A DNA stretch of 64,000 bases from Saccharina japonica (Eukaryota > Sar > Phaeophyceae > Laminariales > Laminariaceae): contig MEHQ01002043.1 of assembly GCA_008828725.1 (NCBI GenBank), forward strand, positions 179,044 through 243,043, given 5' to 3'. The position numbers were made by a program, and so were the translations under genes. Below the pieces are notes generated by a model. The model made no database searches. It was not told the DNA's origin and saw only the letters and a program-made list of their open reading frames with translations. Shown here piece after piece: positions 46,601 through 51,725 of the stretch; position 1 is the stretch's first letter, and the number at the start of each line of letters is the position of its first letter.

Positions 46601-49600
46601 GATCAAATGGTTGAAGTGTACTCATTTGACTTTAAACACTGACCCAAGAAAATCCTAAAAGGGCGATACAAATACAAGGCGCATACCCTAGAGGGAGGGA
46701 GGGGGGAGAAGAGCCTACTATGTGACCCCGGATCTGAGTTAACGACTAGGGAAGGAGTAGGAGAAAGACGGGCGAATGTTATGAATGGGATGGGGGAGAA
46801 AACAAAATGCAGCAACTGTAAGTTTGGATGATGAACCGTTTTGTCGAAGCTGAGCCAGGTCTTAAAAGTAACAAAAACCACAACACCACTGATTTGTTTC
46901 GGGTGTCTGCCTCAATGTGCGTGTGTGTGTTTTTGTCTGTGCAGGGGACTTGTTCCAGGCGAAAGAAAACTTCGAGAAGGCGTTGGGGCTCAACGCTAAT
47001 TACGAGAAGGCGAAGTCGTGGCAGCGCAAGGTCAGACGCTAACCTAACCTAGGCTATCATATTCATACGCAGGCGTTAGCGGCGCGGTAGTCGCAGCCGT
47101 CAGTGCACCCCTTCTCAGAGCCGTTCGCAGAGCCGTGCGTAGAGCCGTTAGCGGACCGGTTCGCGGACCGGTTCGCGGACCGGTTCTCAGAGCCGTTCGC
47201 AGGGCGGTTAGCGGACCGGTTAGCGGACCGGTTCGCGGACCGGTTAGCGGACCGGTTCGCGGACCGGTTAGCGGACCGGTTCGCGGACCGGTTAGCGGAC
47301 CGGTTAAGCGGACCGGTTAAGCGGACCGGTTAAGCGGACCGGTTAAGCGGACCGGTTAAGCGGACCGGTTAGCCGACCGGTTAGCGGACCGGTTAGCGGA
47401 CCGGTTAGCGCAGGCGCTAGCAAGCGACACATCAGAGGCAGAGCGATTGCGCGATTGTGTTGTGAGCGGAGCGGTTAAGCGGAGCGGTTAAGCGGAGCGG
47501 TTAAGCGGAGCGGTTAAGCGGAGCGGTTAAGCGGAGCGGTTAAGCGGCAGCGGTTAAGCGGCAGCGGTTAAGCGGCAGCGGTTAAGCGGCAGCGGTTAAG
47601 CGGCAGCGGTTAAGCGGCAGCGGTTAAGCGGAGCGTTTAAGCGGCAGCGGTTAAGCGGCAGCGGTTAAGCGGAGCGTTTAAGCGGCAGCGGTTAAGCGGA
47701 CCGGTGAGCGGACCGGTTAGCCGACCGGTTAGCCGACCGGTTAGCGGACCGGTTAGCGGAGGCGCTAGCAAGCGACACAGCAGAGGCAGAGCGATTGCGC
47801 GATTGTGTGGTCGCTGTTTTTGTTAATCGCATCAACTCATCGCTAGACGACATTAACCCAGCCATGGTGTACGCTGCATGGCTAGAAGCTCGTACGTAGT
47901 CCGTGGTCCGTGATCACAAGACAGACTCCAGTGATTCTAGAAGGGAGAAATAGAGCAATTCAGGGAGGGGGGTGATGGATTAGGTCGTTTGGCCTCTCTC
48001 CTGCAGCCTCTCCCGCACATCCGTCCGCCTTGGATTTATTTTATTACGAGGTGACATGAGCTTGGCGGGAGCTTTGCATGTTGAAATATTACGGTGGACC
48101 ATAGTAAATAGGACCTACGATACACAGAGACCTATGTATATATTTCCGTATTTTGCCTGATAATATTTGGTCCTATTTACTATGTACGATGGTTCTCCGT
48201 AATATTAAATAGTATGCATACCCCCTTAAGAACTGCACCCACGCTTTTGGAGACCATATGTTACTTGGAAAAAGTGTGGGATAGGTTTGCAGCGGTAAGA
48301 GAGTCACACTTCGGACAGATCATGTACAGATAGATCACCTACAGATAGATGACCTAGATCGTAACCTGCCGTTGTGATATGCTGTGCAGGATCTGTTTTT
48401 TTTTTGTTTTTTTTTCCCATCCCATTTATTAACTTCGCTTCGCCCTTCCTTTTTCTCTCCTTCCTAGTCGTAACTTAGATCCGGGGACACAAAGCAGGCT
48501 CTTCTCCCTCCTCCCCCACTACGGTTCTTGCCTTGCATTTTTATCGCGAGAAGATTTCAGCACTTTCTTATATACCTCGTCAACTCTCGTCGAATTGTGC
48601 TTACCCACGCTATAATATGCGCTCTCGACAGTTAGTTGGTGTCATTTGATAATAAAAATCTCCATACGGGAGACTCGAACCCTCGACTTCCAACCTAACA
48701 AGCTTCGAGGTTACCTGTTAGACCACCGGGGCGACCGGCTTAGTACAGATCCAACCCACGAAACATGGCCCTACAAAAGACTAAGCACAGTAGTATGCGG
48801 CTCCCCACCCTGCAACATGAGCTACAGCAGTAGATTCTACAGATCATACAGATCATACAGATCATACAGACCATACAGATCAGCAATATATCTGCCCTGA
48901 AATATCATGAAGCGGGAATGATCTGTATGATCTATCCGAGGTGTGAGCACTTCTCCTTCCACGAGTCGGCGTCGGGACGTCATCAACGACACGCCGCGTT
49001 CCGCTAACAATGTCGTGTATATGATATACCATACTTGGTACCTCTTTTCTGTTTCGTCGTATTCCTCAGGTGCACCAGGAGTTGAAGTTTCCCGACCTAG
49101 GCGGAAAGCTGGCGCTCGCCGGCGCTGCCTATTCGCTGTCCGTAGGTCCGTTGGGTGTGTCCGTTGATACCTATAGATCCGTTGGGTAGATTCGTTGGGT
49201 ATTGTATGTGTATATCACGCTGATTTTCTTGACAACGGGGAGGGTGCAAGTAAGTGTCTATGGAACGATGTCGACGAGATTTATGGAACGATCTCAACAA
49301 GATCTATAGAACAAACTCGACGAAATCTGTACGTAGAACGATCTCGACGCGGTCTATGGAAGGATCTCGACGAGATTTATGGAACGATCTCGACGAGATC
49401 TATAGAACGACCTTGACGAGATCGTTCCAACGCCGCCATTTTTCGTTGTGTGTGCCTCCCTAGTTTCGGAGAAGCTCGTCAAGGAAATTCGTGCCAGGGT
49501 GTGTGTTATATTATCACCCCGGTTGATACGGTATCATAGGTCCGTTGGGTAGGCCCGTCGGATAGATCCGTTTGGTAGGTATATAGGTCCGTTGGGTAGG

Positions 49601-50053
49601 TCCGCCGTTGGTGGGGCATTTTGCGGTTTTGCCCCTTTTTTGCGCTAGCAGGTGGCAAAAGTTGAAGGTACAAGGACTAAACCTTTCAGCTCGCAAATGT
49701 GTATTGCTGGGTCCGGTCGGTCGCCTTTATATAACAATATATAATGTTCCTCCCACGCTTTTGTTTTGTGTGCTGCACAGGACCCATGAAAACCCTTTAC
49801 TCGGTCGGTCGTCTATTAATAATGTTTTTTTCCCACGCTTGCTGTTTGTCTTACTTTTCGTGTTGATTCGTGTCATACAGAGACCGAGGAGGATCTACTA
49901 CCAGCGATCTCTGCGTCGCCTCGAGCCGCGTCTAGCTCGTACCCCGAAGCGGCCTGGACCGGGCCCACTTCTCTCGCGCCGCTGGCTGGCGGCCAGGCGG
50001 AGAGCCCAGCAGACGGCCTGTTGCCCCCCGCGGAGGACCTGAGCACCCAATAA
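12825..50053 (+). CDS. SAM-dependent methyltransferase with C-terminal TPR-like repeats, 15 exons found over 37 kb
   Basis: Exons are 12825-12897, 13227-13552, 20402-20602, 21636-21722, 23174-23350, 24731-24889, 33302-33473, 34997-35045, 36321-36469, 38698-38799, 39845-39934, 40401-40542, 46945-47030, 49070-49145 and 49881-50053. Phases agree at every neighbouring pair except the gap 24889/33302, where a piece of length 2 modulo 3 is missing. The product is about 687 residues plus that piece. Visible parts are a variable N-terminus with a Gly run, [40 protein letters not shown], the SAM-binding motif ELGTGSG (residues 180-186) and [20 protein letters not shown] and [20 protein letters not shown] follow, then TPR-like [17 protein letters not shown] and [20 protein letters not shown], and a Pro/Ala/Ser tail. 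I recall this layout from uncharacterised MidA-like methyltransferases fused to TPRs; substrate unknown. An in-frame stop at 12774 supports the ATG. Confidence 0.85.
13227..13552 (+). CDS. Methyltransferase exon 2
   Basis: This exon encodes [20 protein letters not shown], a Gly-rich linker of seven glycines, and then [20 protein letters not shown]. The last segment is the conserved entry to the domain. The donor is GTGGGC. Confidence 0.85.
13780..14095. repeat. Dispersed repeat (TTCCCCTTCGGGATTGATTG ... CAAGTAACAACGACCAGC)
   Basis: The two conserved blocks recur together at 17135-17640 and 59262-59535. At 17286-17495 two other repeats are inserted into the copy. Confidence 0.65.
14620..14760. 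other. Unassigned stretch, open on both strands
   Basis: Both strands read through with mixed composition (minus: [17 protein letters not shown]). It is flanked by repeats, and I see no convincing splice pair or family. Confidence 0.3.
15148..15355 (+). mobile_element. tRNA-derived SINE, 5'-truncated
   Basis: The body from GGCGGAATTCGACGCGAGT to the A-rich tail is present; the tRNA head is missing. Confidence 0.75.
15695..16140. mobile_element. Inverted-repeat element packed with GTTGCG/CGCAAC motifs
   Basis: The ends, CACCAGGGCATTAATTGATTAG (first 20 bases diagnostic) and its counterpart CTAATTAATGCCCTGATGCA, are inverted. Between them GTTGCG or CGCAAC occurs more than ten times in both orientations, around a poly(C)/(CCG)n core. 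It looks like a non-autonomous DNA transposon with subterminal transposase-binding motifs. A minus-strand ORF across it is Arg/Gly-rich and probably not coding. Confidence 0.65.
16283..16394 (+). mobile_element. Poly(C)-ended LINE 3' fragment
   Basis: GCTCCGTCTCCAAAGGGATG and GGTCAAACGACTAAAGCAAG precede a C-rich end interrupted by single G and T bases. Confidence 0.75.
17135..17640. repeat. Nested repeats inside a copy of the TTCCCCTTCGGG repeat
   Basis: The outer repeat is split by an inverted TTCTTCACAT repeat (17286-17410) and a small palindromic TA-element (17413-17495). Confidence 0.65.
17413..17495. mobile_element. Small palindromic TA-element, well conserved
   Basis: TACCACTCTGTCCCGAAATA and TATTTCGGGACAGAGTGGTA are exact inverted arms. 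Confidence 0.85.
18015..18260. repeat. Minisatellite (CCTGATCCTGATATCACCCGG)n, imperfect
   Basis: About a dozen units mix CCTGATCCTGAT, CCCACCCGGACCTG and ATATCACCC. Confidence 0.85.
18472..18587. mobile_element. MITE, TTACGG...CCGTAA family
   Basis: TTACGGAGGACCATAGTAAA and TTTACTATGGTCTCCCGTAA are near-perfect inverted ends about 115 bp apart. Confidence 0.85.
18765..18870. mobile_element. MITE-like palindrome (AACCCCTTTAGAACTG ... CTGAATGGGTTAA)
   Basis: The ends are inverted around CTAATTCCAAGTATTTTGTC. Relatives lie at 2865, 15460, 20152, 22136, 22260, 48225, 58200 and 59042. Confidence 0.7.
19364..19466. mobile_element. MITE, TTACGG...CCGTAA family
   Basis: The right end TTTACTATGGTTCTCCGTAA is intact; the left end is diverged. 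Confidence 0.75.
20402..20602 (+). CDS. Methyltransferase exon 3 (SAM-binding motif I)
   Basis: [20 protein letters not shown] is followed by [20 protein letters not shown]. The acidic residue and GxGxG-type loop are the cofactor site of class I methyltransferases. Confidence 0.92.
20888..21529 (+). mobile_element. LINE 3' fragment with a SINE inserted in it, ending in poly(C)
   Basis: ATAGACGAATGTGACATGGA at 20893 matches the LINE ORF of 45177-46022. The sequence is broken by a SINE (20935-21275) and resumes at AGTAGCGAGAAAACGATCGC. It runs to GCAACAAATGAGTACG and 14 C. Frameshifts make the ORF defective. Confidence 0.8.
20935..21275 (-). mobile_element. tRNA-derived SINE, inverted, second tRNA-head type
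   Basis: The head at 21188-21272 differs from that at 6809: it carries GGGGGCTCGAACTCGTGACC and CTAACAAGCTTCGTGGTTAC, like the copy at 48405. Confidence 0.75.
21532..21614 (+). mobile_element. Second poly(C) LINE end, directly before a splice acceptor
   Basis: GTTTGCTCCGTCTCGAAAGG through ATGAGTACG and 13 C repeat the end just upstream. The C run lies about 20 bases before the AG of exon 21636. Confidence 0.85.
21636..21722 (+). CDS. Methyltransferase exon 4
   Basis: The 29 codons include [19 protein letters not shown], a strand-and-acid motif typical of the segment after motif I. The acceptor follows a poly(C) retroelement end. Confidence 0.9.
21812..21906. mobile_element. MITE, TTACGG...CCGTAA family
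   Basis: TTTACGGGGGACCATAGTGT and TTTACTATGGCCCTCCGTAA flank CTATTTTTACTAACAATA. Confidence 0.8.
22421..22453. repeat. Telomere-like repeat (TTAGGG/TTTAGGG), interstitial
   Basis: GGTTAGGGTTAGGGTTTAGG and GTTTAGG follow TTTCCGAGAAATTTCCC, a block that recurs at 33188 without the telomere motif. Confidence 0.7.
22678..22960. repeat. GCGCA-rich minisatellite and CTG/TTG run
   Basis: (GCGCA)n with AGGGGA variants extends to 22960 and is followed by TTG and CTG triplets up to 23070. It lies within the intron before exon 23174. Confidence 0.85.
23174..23350 (+). CDS. Methyltransferase exon 5
   Basis: The exon encodes [20 protein letters not shown] and then [17 protein letters not shown]. The ANYLFDTL motif matches the aromatic strand of MidA-like domains. 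The donor is GTTAGT. Confidence 0.92.
23668..23855 (+). mobile_element. tRNA-derived SINE, truncated
   Basis: The body from CGAGTCGACGAGGGAAGAAA to AAATGGGATGG is present. Confidence 0.8.
24731..24889 (+). CDS. Methyltransferase exon 6
   Basis: The 53 codons are strongly acidic ([20 protein letters not shown] and [14 protein letters not shown]). The acceptor is CAATAG and the donor GTGCGC. It is the last exon before the unexplained gap in the protein. Confidence 0.82.
24938..25430 (-). mobile_element. Cluster of poly(C)-ended element fragments, inverted
   Basis: Three pieces start with G runs (poly(C) on the minus strand) or their remnants near 24940, 25095 and 25320. They carry CATGCATGGCCGTAGTCGTA and TGACCATAGACCCTCGCATC. 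A LINE-type end lies between them at about 25188-25320. Confidence 0.7.
26135..26405 (+). mobile_element. Second SINE-like family with tRNA-like head
   Basis: The head has ACAGCTCAGTGGGTAACAAC (A-box-like) and ATGGGTTCGAATCTCACTT (B-box-like). The tail has CTGCTTTCGGGAATGTTATG and AACGTTGAAGCTCATCATGC. The tail alone recurs at 25600-25720 and, diverged, at 54650-54775. A further head-like fragment lies at 26615-26650. Confidence 0.6.
26708..26842. mobile_element. MITE, TTACGG...CCGTAA family, diverged
   Basis: Two AGTAAATAGGACC blocks and ATTTACTATG at the other end are visible. Confidence 0.6.
27231..27556. mobile_element. Element with palindromic ends and four tandem 75-bp units
   Basis: GGGGGTCCCCCAATAAGGCGG (first 20 bases) at the left is mirrored by CCGCCTTGTTGGGGGACCCC at the right. 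The units carry ATAAGGCGGTCAAAATCGCT and CACTGGGGAATTGCACTCAT. Confidence 0.75.
27640..27866 (+). mobile_element. tRNA-derived SINE, truncated at the head
   Basis: GCCTTCGTGGCGTGGGTAGG through GGGATGGACAAAAAAATAAA is close in sequence to the copy at 31826. Confidence 0.85.
28700..28890. repeat. C-rich minisatellite (CCCCTGGGGACC)n
   Basis: CCCCTTGGGA and CCCCTGGGGA units mix with pure C runs. The same repeat type lies at 29405-29545, on the other side of a poly(C)-ended element. Confidence 0.8.
28905..29428 (+). mobile_element. Long copy of poly(C)-ended element family 2
   Basis: The copy runs from TTTATAGGTTGGGTTGGCGT to GAGTACA and about 17 C. It is nearly identical to 43490-44012. It carries GTAAAACCCATTGCTGTCTC and CGCCTCAGAGGCGGTTCTTA. 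No ORF was found. Confidence 0.8.
29628..29758 (+). mobile_element. Poly(C)-ended LINE 3' fragment
   Basis: AGCGCCCAAATGTTGGAG, GCTCCGTCTCGAAACGGATG and a 13-C end. Confidence 0.8.
30691..30715. other. Ambiguous bases in the assembly
   Basis: Eight or so N lie in a 25-bp stretch. Single N also occur at 14892, 25449 and 41043, so coding reads across these points are unreliable. Confidence 0.95.
31826..32147 (-). mobile_element. tRNA-derived SINE, inverted, near full length
   Basis: The body is followed by a tRNA-like head on the minus strand: TCGCCCCGGTAGAGTAGTGG and CAAGTTCGAATCCCACC. A MITE half-copy (32150-32230) follows. Confidence 0.85.
32455..32870. repeat. Diverged tandem duplication, about 170 bp
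   Basis: TCAGTATACTGGATTGCAGC and GACGCATTTGATGGGTGTCC are repeated in the two halves, which differ by small insertions. Confidence 0.7.
33013..33102. mobile_element. Small palindromic TA-element
   Basis: CATTCTGTCCCGAACTGTAA and TTTATTTCGGGACAGAGTGG mark the arms. Confidence 0.75.
33302..33473 (+). CDS. Methyltransferase exon 7
   Basis: [20 protein letters not shown] is followed by [17 protein letters not shown]. The first base completes a codon from an upstream exon I could not find. The donor is GTACGG. Confidence 0.9.
34195..34830. repeat. Long CAG-type microsatellite field
   Basis: More than 600 bp of AGC, AGT, AAC and CACCAC triplets in the intron between exons 7 and 8. All six frames stay open for long runs of Ala, Ser or Leu, which is an artefact of the triplets. 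Confidence 0.9.
34997..35045 (+). CDS. Methyltransferase exon 8 (49 nt)
   Basis: [16 protein letters not shown] fits directly after exon 7 in phase. The acceptor is AAATAG. The short exon lies between a 500-bp CAG-type repeat field and more intron. Confidence 0.8.
35400..35610 (-). mobile_element. tRNA-derived SINE, diverged and truncated
   Basis: GATCTGGGGTCACATGGAGA and TTTTCTTCCCTCGTCGACTC match the family in inverted order. Confidence 0.65.
36321..36469 (+). CDS. Methyltransferase exon 9
   Basis: The phase joins exon 8, making Asp from G+AT. The exon reads [17 protein letters not shown] and then [15 protein letters not shown]. Confidence 0.9.
36505..36885. repeat. 9-bp minisatellite (TGTATGATC)n
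   Basis: About 40 units of TGTATGATC start 35 bases after the exon 9 donor. The same unit occurs at 39210, 48835 and 62750. Confidence 0.92.
37260..37775. repeat. Repeat rich in TAATGCCGG/CCGGCATTA
   Basis: The ends carry GGTCCCTCTTTAATGCCGGT and ACCGGCATTATATAGAGAGG in inverted order. Related structures lie at 5680-5945 and 59860-60050; the interiors have been invaded by other repeats. Confidence 0.55.
37590..37673 (+). mobile_element. Poly(C)-ended LINE 3' fragment
   Basis: GCTCCGTCTCGGAAGGGATG through CAAATGAGTAC and 18 C. It lies inside a TGCCGGCATTAT-type repeat (37260-37770). Confidence 0.85.
38698..38799 (+). CDS. Methyltransferase exon 10
   Basis: The exon encodes [20 protein letters not shown] and FRDTILNQ, the helical start of the repeat region. 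Confidence 0.88.
39225..39840. repeat. Minisatellite (TTTGTAATGGTGTGTACCC)n touching exon 11
   Basis: About 30 variable units of CCTTTGTAATGGTGT and CCTTTGGTGTA end at the AG acceptor of exon 39845. Confidence 0.9.
39845..39934 (+). CDS. Methyltransferase exon 11
   Basis: [20 protein letters not shown] and [10 protein letters not shown]; the donor is GTAAGG. The acceptor touches a 600-bp minisatellite. Confidence 0.88.
40401..40542 (+). CDS. Methyltransferase exon 12 (TPR-like)
   Basis: [20 protein letters not shown] is followed by [15 protein letters not shown], which carries the A/G/Y/A spacing of a TPR helix pair. Confidence 0.92.
40567..40654 (+). mobile_element. Poly(C)-ended LINE 3' fragment
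   Basis: The fragment begins 25 bases after the exon 12 donor, with GCTCCGTCTCGAAAGGGATG, and ends in about 25 C. It carries only the last 60 bases of the LINE plus the C run. Confidence 0.9.
40655..41045. mobile_element. Two adjacent foldback elements with CCAAT motifs
   Basis: Each is about 190-205 bp with arms CGCTTTTCATTGGTCAACAC and its complement around a GGTGCTGGTGCGTG loop. The outer borders are AGGGCCCG and CGGGCCC. The same pair occurs at 53680-54077. Confidence 0.8.
41170..41350. repeat. Tandem repeat, unit about 58 bp, three units
   Basis: Each unit has GCGGCGCAATACGTTGTCGG-like and GGCACGACGA-like blocks. Confidence 0.75.
41720..41915. mobile_element. Inverted-repeat element, TAAGAAAC/GTTTCTTA type
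   Basis: GCAGGCTGATATTTGCAGGA and CAGTTTCTTACGAGGTGTCC match the better copy at 51547-51725. Confidence 0.6.
42585..42955. repeat. Tandem duplication, about 185 bp
   Basis: GCGTCAGCGGCGGCGGC, GGTTTCCCAGTGTAAAC, AAGCTTTCAACAT and AAGTCCACATCGACA are repeated in order. Confidence 0.8.
42962..43095. repeat. Tandem repeat, three units of about 60 bp
   Basis: ATGGTTTTGTAGCCCCTTGG is found three times with small changes. Confidence 0.8.
43490..44012 (+). mobile_element. Long copy of poly(C)-ended element family 2
   Basis: Near-identical to 28905-29428 over about 500 bp, including GGTGCCGTTTTTTTTT and the ACATGAGTACA end followed by C. The two copies sit in different introns of one gene. Confidence 0.85.
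44340..44466 (+). mobile_element. LINE 3' fragment, same end as the poly(C) family
   Basis: GCGCCCAACTGTTGGAGGTG and TCGAAAGGGATGCGTGGTCA are present; the C run is only four bases. Confidence 0.75.
44520..44797 (+). mobile_element. Three successive poly(C) ends of family 2
   Basis: TATGGTCATACGACTACGGC, GCACGACATGAGTACACC and a C run recur three times, ending at about 44656, 44714 and 44796. The last ends 19 bases from the orphan kinase exon. Confidence 0.85.
44815..44994 (-). CDS. Orphan exon of a CaM-kinase-type protein kinase (C-terminal lobe and autoregulatory start)
   Basis: The exon is 180 nt (60 codons, phase 0 at both ends), bounded by AAAACAG and GTGAGA on the minus strand. It encodes [29 protein letters not shown] and [13 protein letters not shown]. 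The first parts are kinase subdomain XI (D..TRI.A..AL.HPW). The last matches the FNARRKL segment at the start of the calmodulin-binding region of CaMK proteins. It lies antisense in the methyltransferase intron 40543-46944. No other kinase exon was recognised in the window, so it may be a captured fragment, part of a nested gene with exons I missed, or a pseudogene remnant. The clean splice sites argue against long decay. Confidence 0.75.
45151..46035 (-). mobile_element. LINE (non-LTR retrotransposon) 3' portion with C-terminal ORF and poly(C) tail
   Basis: A minus-strand ORF at 45177-46022 gives 281 residues with a stop near the element end. The ORF is Lys/Arg/Glu-rich and has a Cys/His knuckle near its end, [20 protein letters not shown], typical of the region after the reverse transcriptase in LINEs. 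The RT itself is missing, so the copy is 5'-truncated. Downstream on the same strand is CAAATGAGTACG and then 21 C. Other 3' ends of the family are at 16283, 21270, 25188, 29628, 37590, 40567 and 44340. The open frame over 280 codons suggests a young insertion. Its 5' end abuts another poly(C)-family element. Confidence 0.8.
46055..46300 (-). mobile_element. Poly(C)-element family 2 fragment, inverted
   Basis: CATGCATGGCCGTAGTCGTA, CCTACAATGCCGGGACGGAG and AAGAACCGCCTGTGAGGCGG are present; the C run itself is lost. Confidence 0.8.
46640..46800 (+). mobile_element. tRNA-derived SINE, truncated
   Basis: GAGCCTACTATGTGACCCCG through GAATGGGATGG. Confidence 0.7.
46945..47030 (+). CDS. Methyltransferase exon 13 (TPR-like)
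   Basis: The exon completes Gly with exon 12 and continues [20 protein letters not shown]. The proposed donor is GTCAGA, which is weak. Read-through would stop at 47040-47042 after three more residues, so this could also be the true end of one isoform. Confidence 0.85.
47103..47810. repeat. Compound minisatellite (AGCGGACCGGTT)n and (AAGCGG(C)AGCGGTT)n
   Basis: Twelve- and 13-bp units fill the intron just after exon 13. Two arrays are each followed by the same non-tandem block, GGCGCTAGCAAGCGACACA and GAGCGATTGCGCGATTGTGT, at 47411 and 47762. Confidence 0.92.
48091..48206. mobile_element. MITE, TTACGG...CCGTAA family
   Basis: TTACGGTGGACCATAGTAAA and GATGGTTCTCCGTAAT mark the ends. Confidence 0.85.
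48305..48942. mobile_element. VNTR-carrying inverted-repeat element with nested SINE
   Basis: The left end is CACTTCGGACAGATCATGTA and the right end is GATCTATCCGAGGTGTGAGC. A SINE lies at 48405-48745 inside. A short (ACAGATCAT)n array lies at 48838-48880. Confidence 0.7.
48405..48745 (-). mobile_element. tRNA-derived SINE, inverted, second head type
   Basis: The head has GGGAGACTCGAACCCTCGAC and ACCACCGGGGCGACC on the + strand, like the copy at 20935. Confidence 0.8.
49070..49145 (+). CDS. Methyltransferase exon 14
   Basis: [25 protein letters not shown] acceptor, GTCCGT donor (weak). The phase joins both neighbours. Confidence 0.65.
49250..49430. repeat. Tandem repeat (ATGGAACGATCTCGACGAGAT)n
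   Basis: Seven or eight units of about 22 bp, such as GGAACGATCTCGACGAGAT, lie between exons 14 and 15. Confidence 0.85.
49881..50053 (+). CDS. Methyltransferase exon 15, disordered C-terminus and stop
   Basis: After ATACAG the frame fixed by exon 14 gives [20 protein letters not shown] and a Pro/Gly/Ala-rich tail ending LSTQ and TAA. A (CTG)10 repeat follows 15 bases after the stop. Confidence 0.65.
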
Positions 50054-50064
50054 AAAATTCCCCC

Positions 50065-50098
<34 letters not shown>

Positions 50099-50214
50099 GC
50101 CACCGCCGCTACCGCCGTCGTCGTTGTTGTTTTTTTGTCTTAGTGATCAGCGAATGCCGATATAGGGACGCCCAGTTTTACCTCAAGCGCAGGTGGATGG
50201 CTTCACCATCACCT

Positions 50215-50355
50215 GGCTTTGGTTGGGTAGGGTTGGGTAGGTTGGGGTTGGGCCGGGTTGGGTTGGGGTTGGGTAGGGTAGGGTAGGGTCGGTTTGGTAA
50301 CGCTATTATGTATCCCTTGCGGTAGGGTAGGGTAGGGCTGGGCTGGGCTGGGCTC
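50215..50355. repeat. G-rich array (GGGTAGGGTTGGGTT)n
   Basis: Runs of three or four G are separated by T, TT or TA. The array could fold as G-quadruplex on the + strand. Confidence 0.75.
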
Positions 50356-51244
50356 GGTGGGGCTTGTGGCAGACTAGGGGCGAGCGAGTGTCGCGATTCG
50401 GTTGGAAGCTCGCGCGTTGAGGGGGAGGGAGGGAGAGAGGGAGAGAGAGAGGATCGGCCCTCTGCGGAATTGACGGGGTGGAACCTATTGATACTACTAG
50501 TGCTGTAGTTCTACTTTTTTGTGCATGTGTTTTACGCTGTACTCAACTTGATTAACACGCTAGAGGCTTAGGGCGCCGGTGGCGTCTTCTTTATCTATTA
50601 CACCGCCGAACAAAAAAAAATGGTATGCTCGGCGGCAACTGGCGAAAGTCGAGTGCACGTACTACTGTGCCTGCTGCTGCTGCTGTTGTTGTCGTTGTTG
50701 CTGCTGCTGTTGGGGCGGTCGAGCAGCAGAGTAGTAGTCGTCGTGGTGCCCTTTCCACAGGGGAGTTGCTTCGGCCCATTGCCTTGGCTTTTGGGCTCGC
50801 GACATTTCAAGCGTGTCGCACGGGAAGGATCGAGCAGGAGGAGGAGGAGGAGGAAGAGGAGGGACGTTTGGAAGCTGAAGGTTTCTTTTTTGGTTCCACA
50901 TCCGCTGATTGATGTTCAGAAGAACTCGATTGTACGAGGGGAGGGGGGGGGGGCGTTCGTTATACTTGGTTATTATAGTATGGTATGTTTATTTTTTAGT
51001 GTTTCGTTCCATGGAGACTGGTGTTTTTTTTTGTTATATTTCCGGCGGGTGGGAGCTCTGTGTCTGGTGACTGACGAACAGGAAGGAGACATAATATAAT
51101 ACCGGTACTACTGCAGTTATAATGGTAAAACGACTTGTGTTTCTGCGGCTTGGCGGGGGTGTCTCCTATCATACATCGAGATCGTTCGTTACGACATTCA
51201 CTCACCAAGCTGCATTCATCATTTCTACGAGTAAGATTATTTTG

Positions 51245-51311
51245 ATTGAAATCGAATGATTGGTTATTGGTTGGTTGATTGGTTGATTGATTTGATTGGT
51301 TGGTTGATTGA

Positions 51312-51349
<38 letters not shown>

Positions 51350-51430
51350 GATCGATTAATTGATCGATTGATTGGTTGGTTGGTTGATTGATTGATTTGA
51401 TTGGTCGATTGGTCGATTGCTTGATTGGTT
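51245..51430. repeat. (TTGATTGG)n / (TTGA)n minisatellite
   Basis: Units of TTGATTGA and TTGGTTGG alternate for about 180 bp. Confidence 0.9.
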
Positions 51431-51546
51431 GTATATATTATATGTATCAATTGTTTCAATGTGGGTACCGAGTTCTACGTATCCCCTAGATGGTACCGCC
51501 TCATTGATCCTGTCACAAGCGAAGGTCGTCGGCGAGATAATCACTA

Positions 51547-51725
51547 TACAGTACAGGACACCTAATAAGAAACGGGCCAATAAAAAAAACAGGCTGATAT
51601 TTAGAGGAAAATAAGAAATTATGGAGTCGTTATATTGAAATTAGTGTAGAAAGCACCCTCTCTCAGATAAGAAATCCAGCCTGAGCCAGATTTCCTGTTT
51701 CTTATTAGGTGTCCCGTACTGTATT
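51547..51725. mobile_element. Inverted-repeat element (TACAGTACAGGACACCTAAT family)
   Basis: TACAGTACAGGACACCTAAT and ATTAGGTGTCCCGTACTGTA are almost perfect inverted ends, followed inward by AAGAAAC and GTTTCTT. Confidence 0.85.

Noticed and set aside
50620-51099. 159-residue plus-strand ORF with Leu run and Arg-rich segment
   Set aside because: Its composition follows CTG and GAG repeats, with no family pattern and no splice partners.
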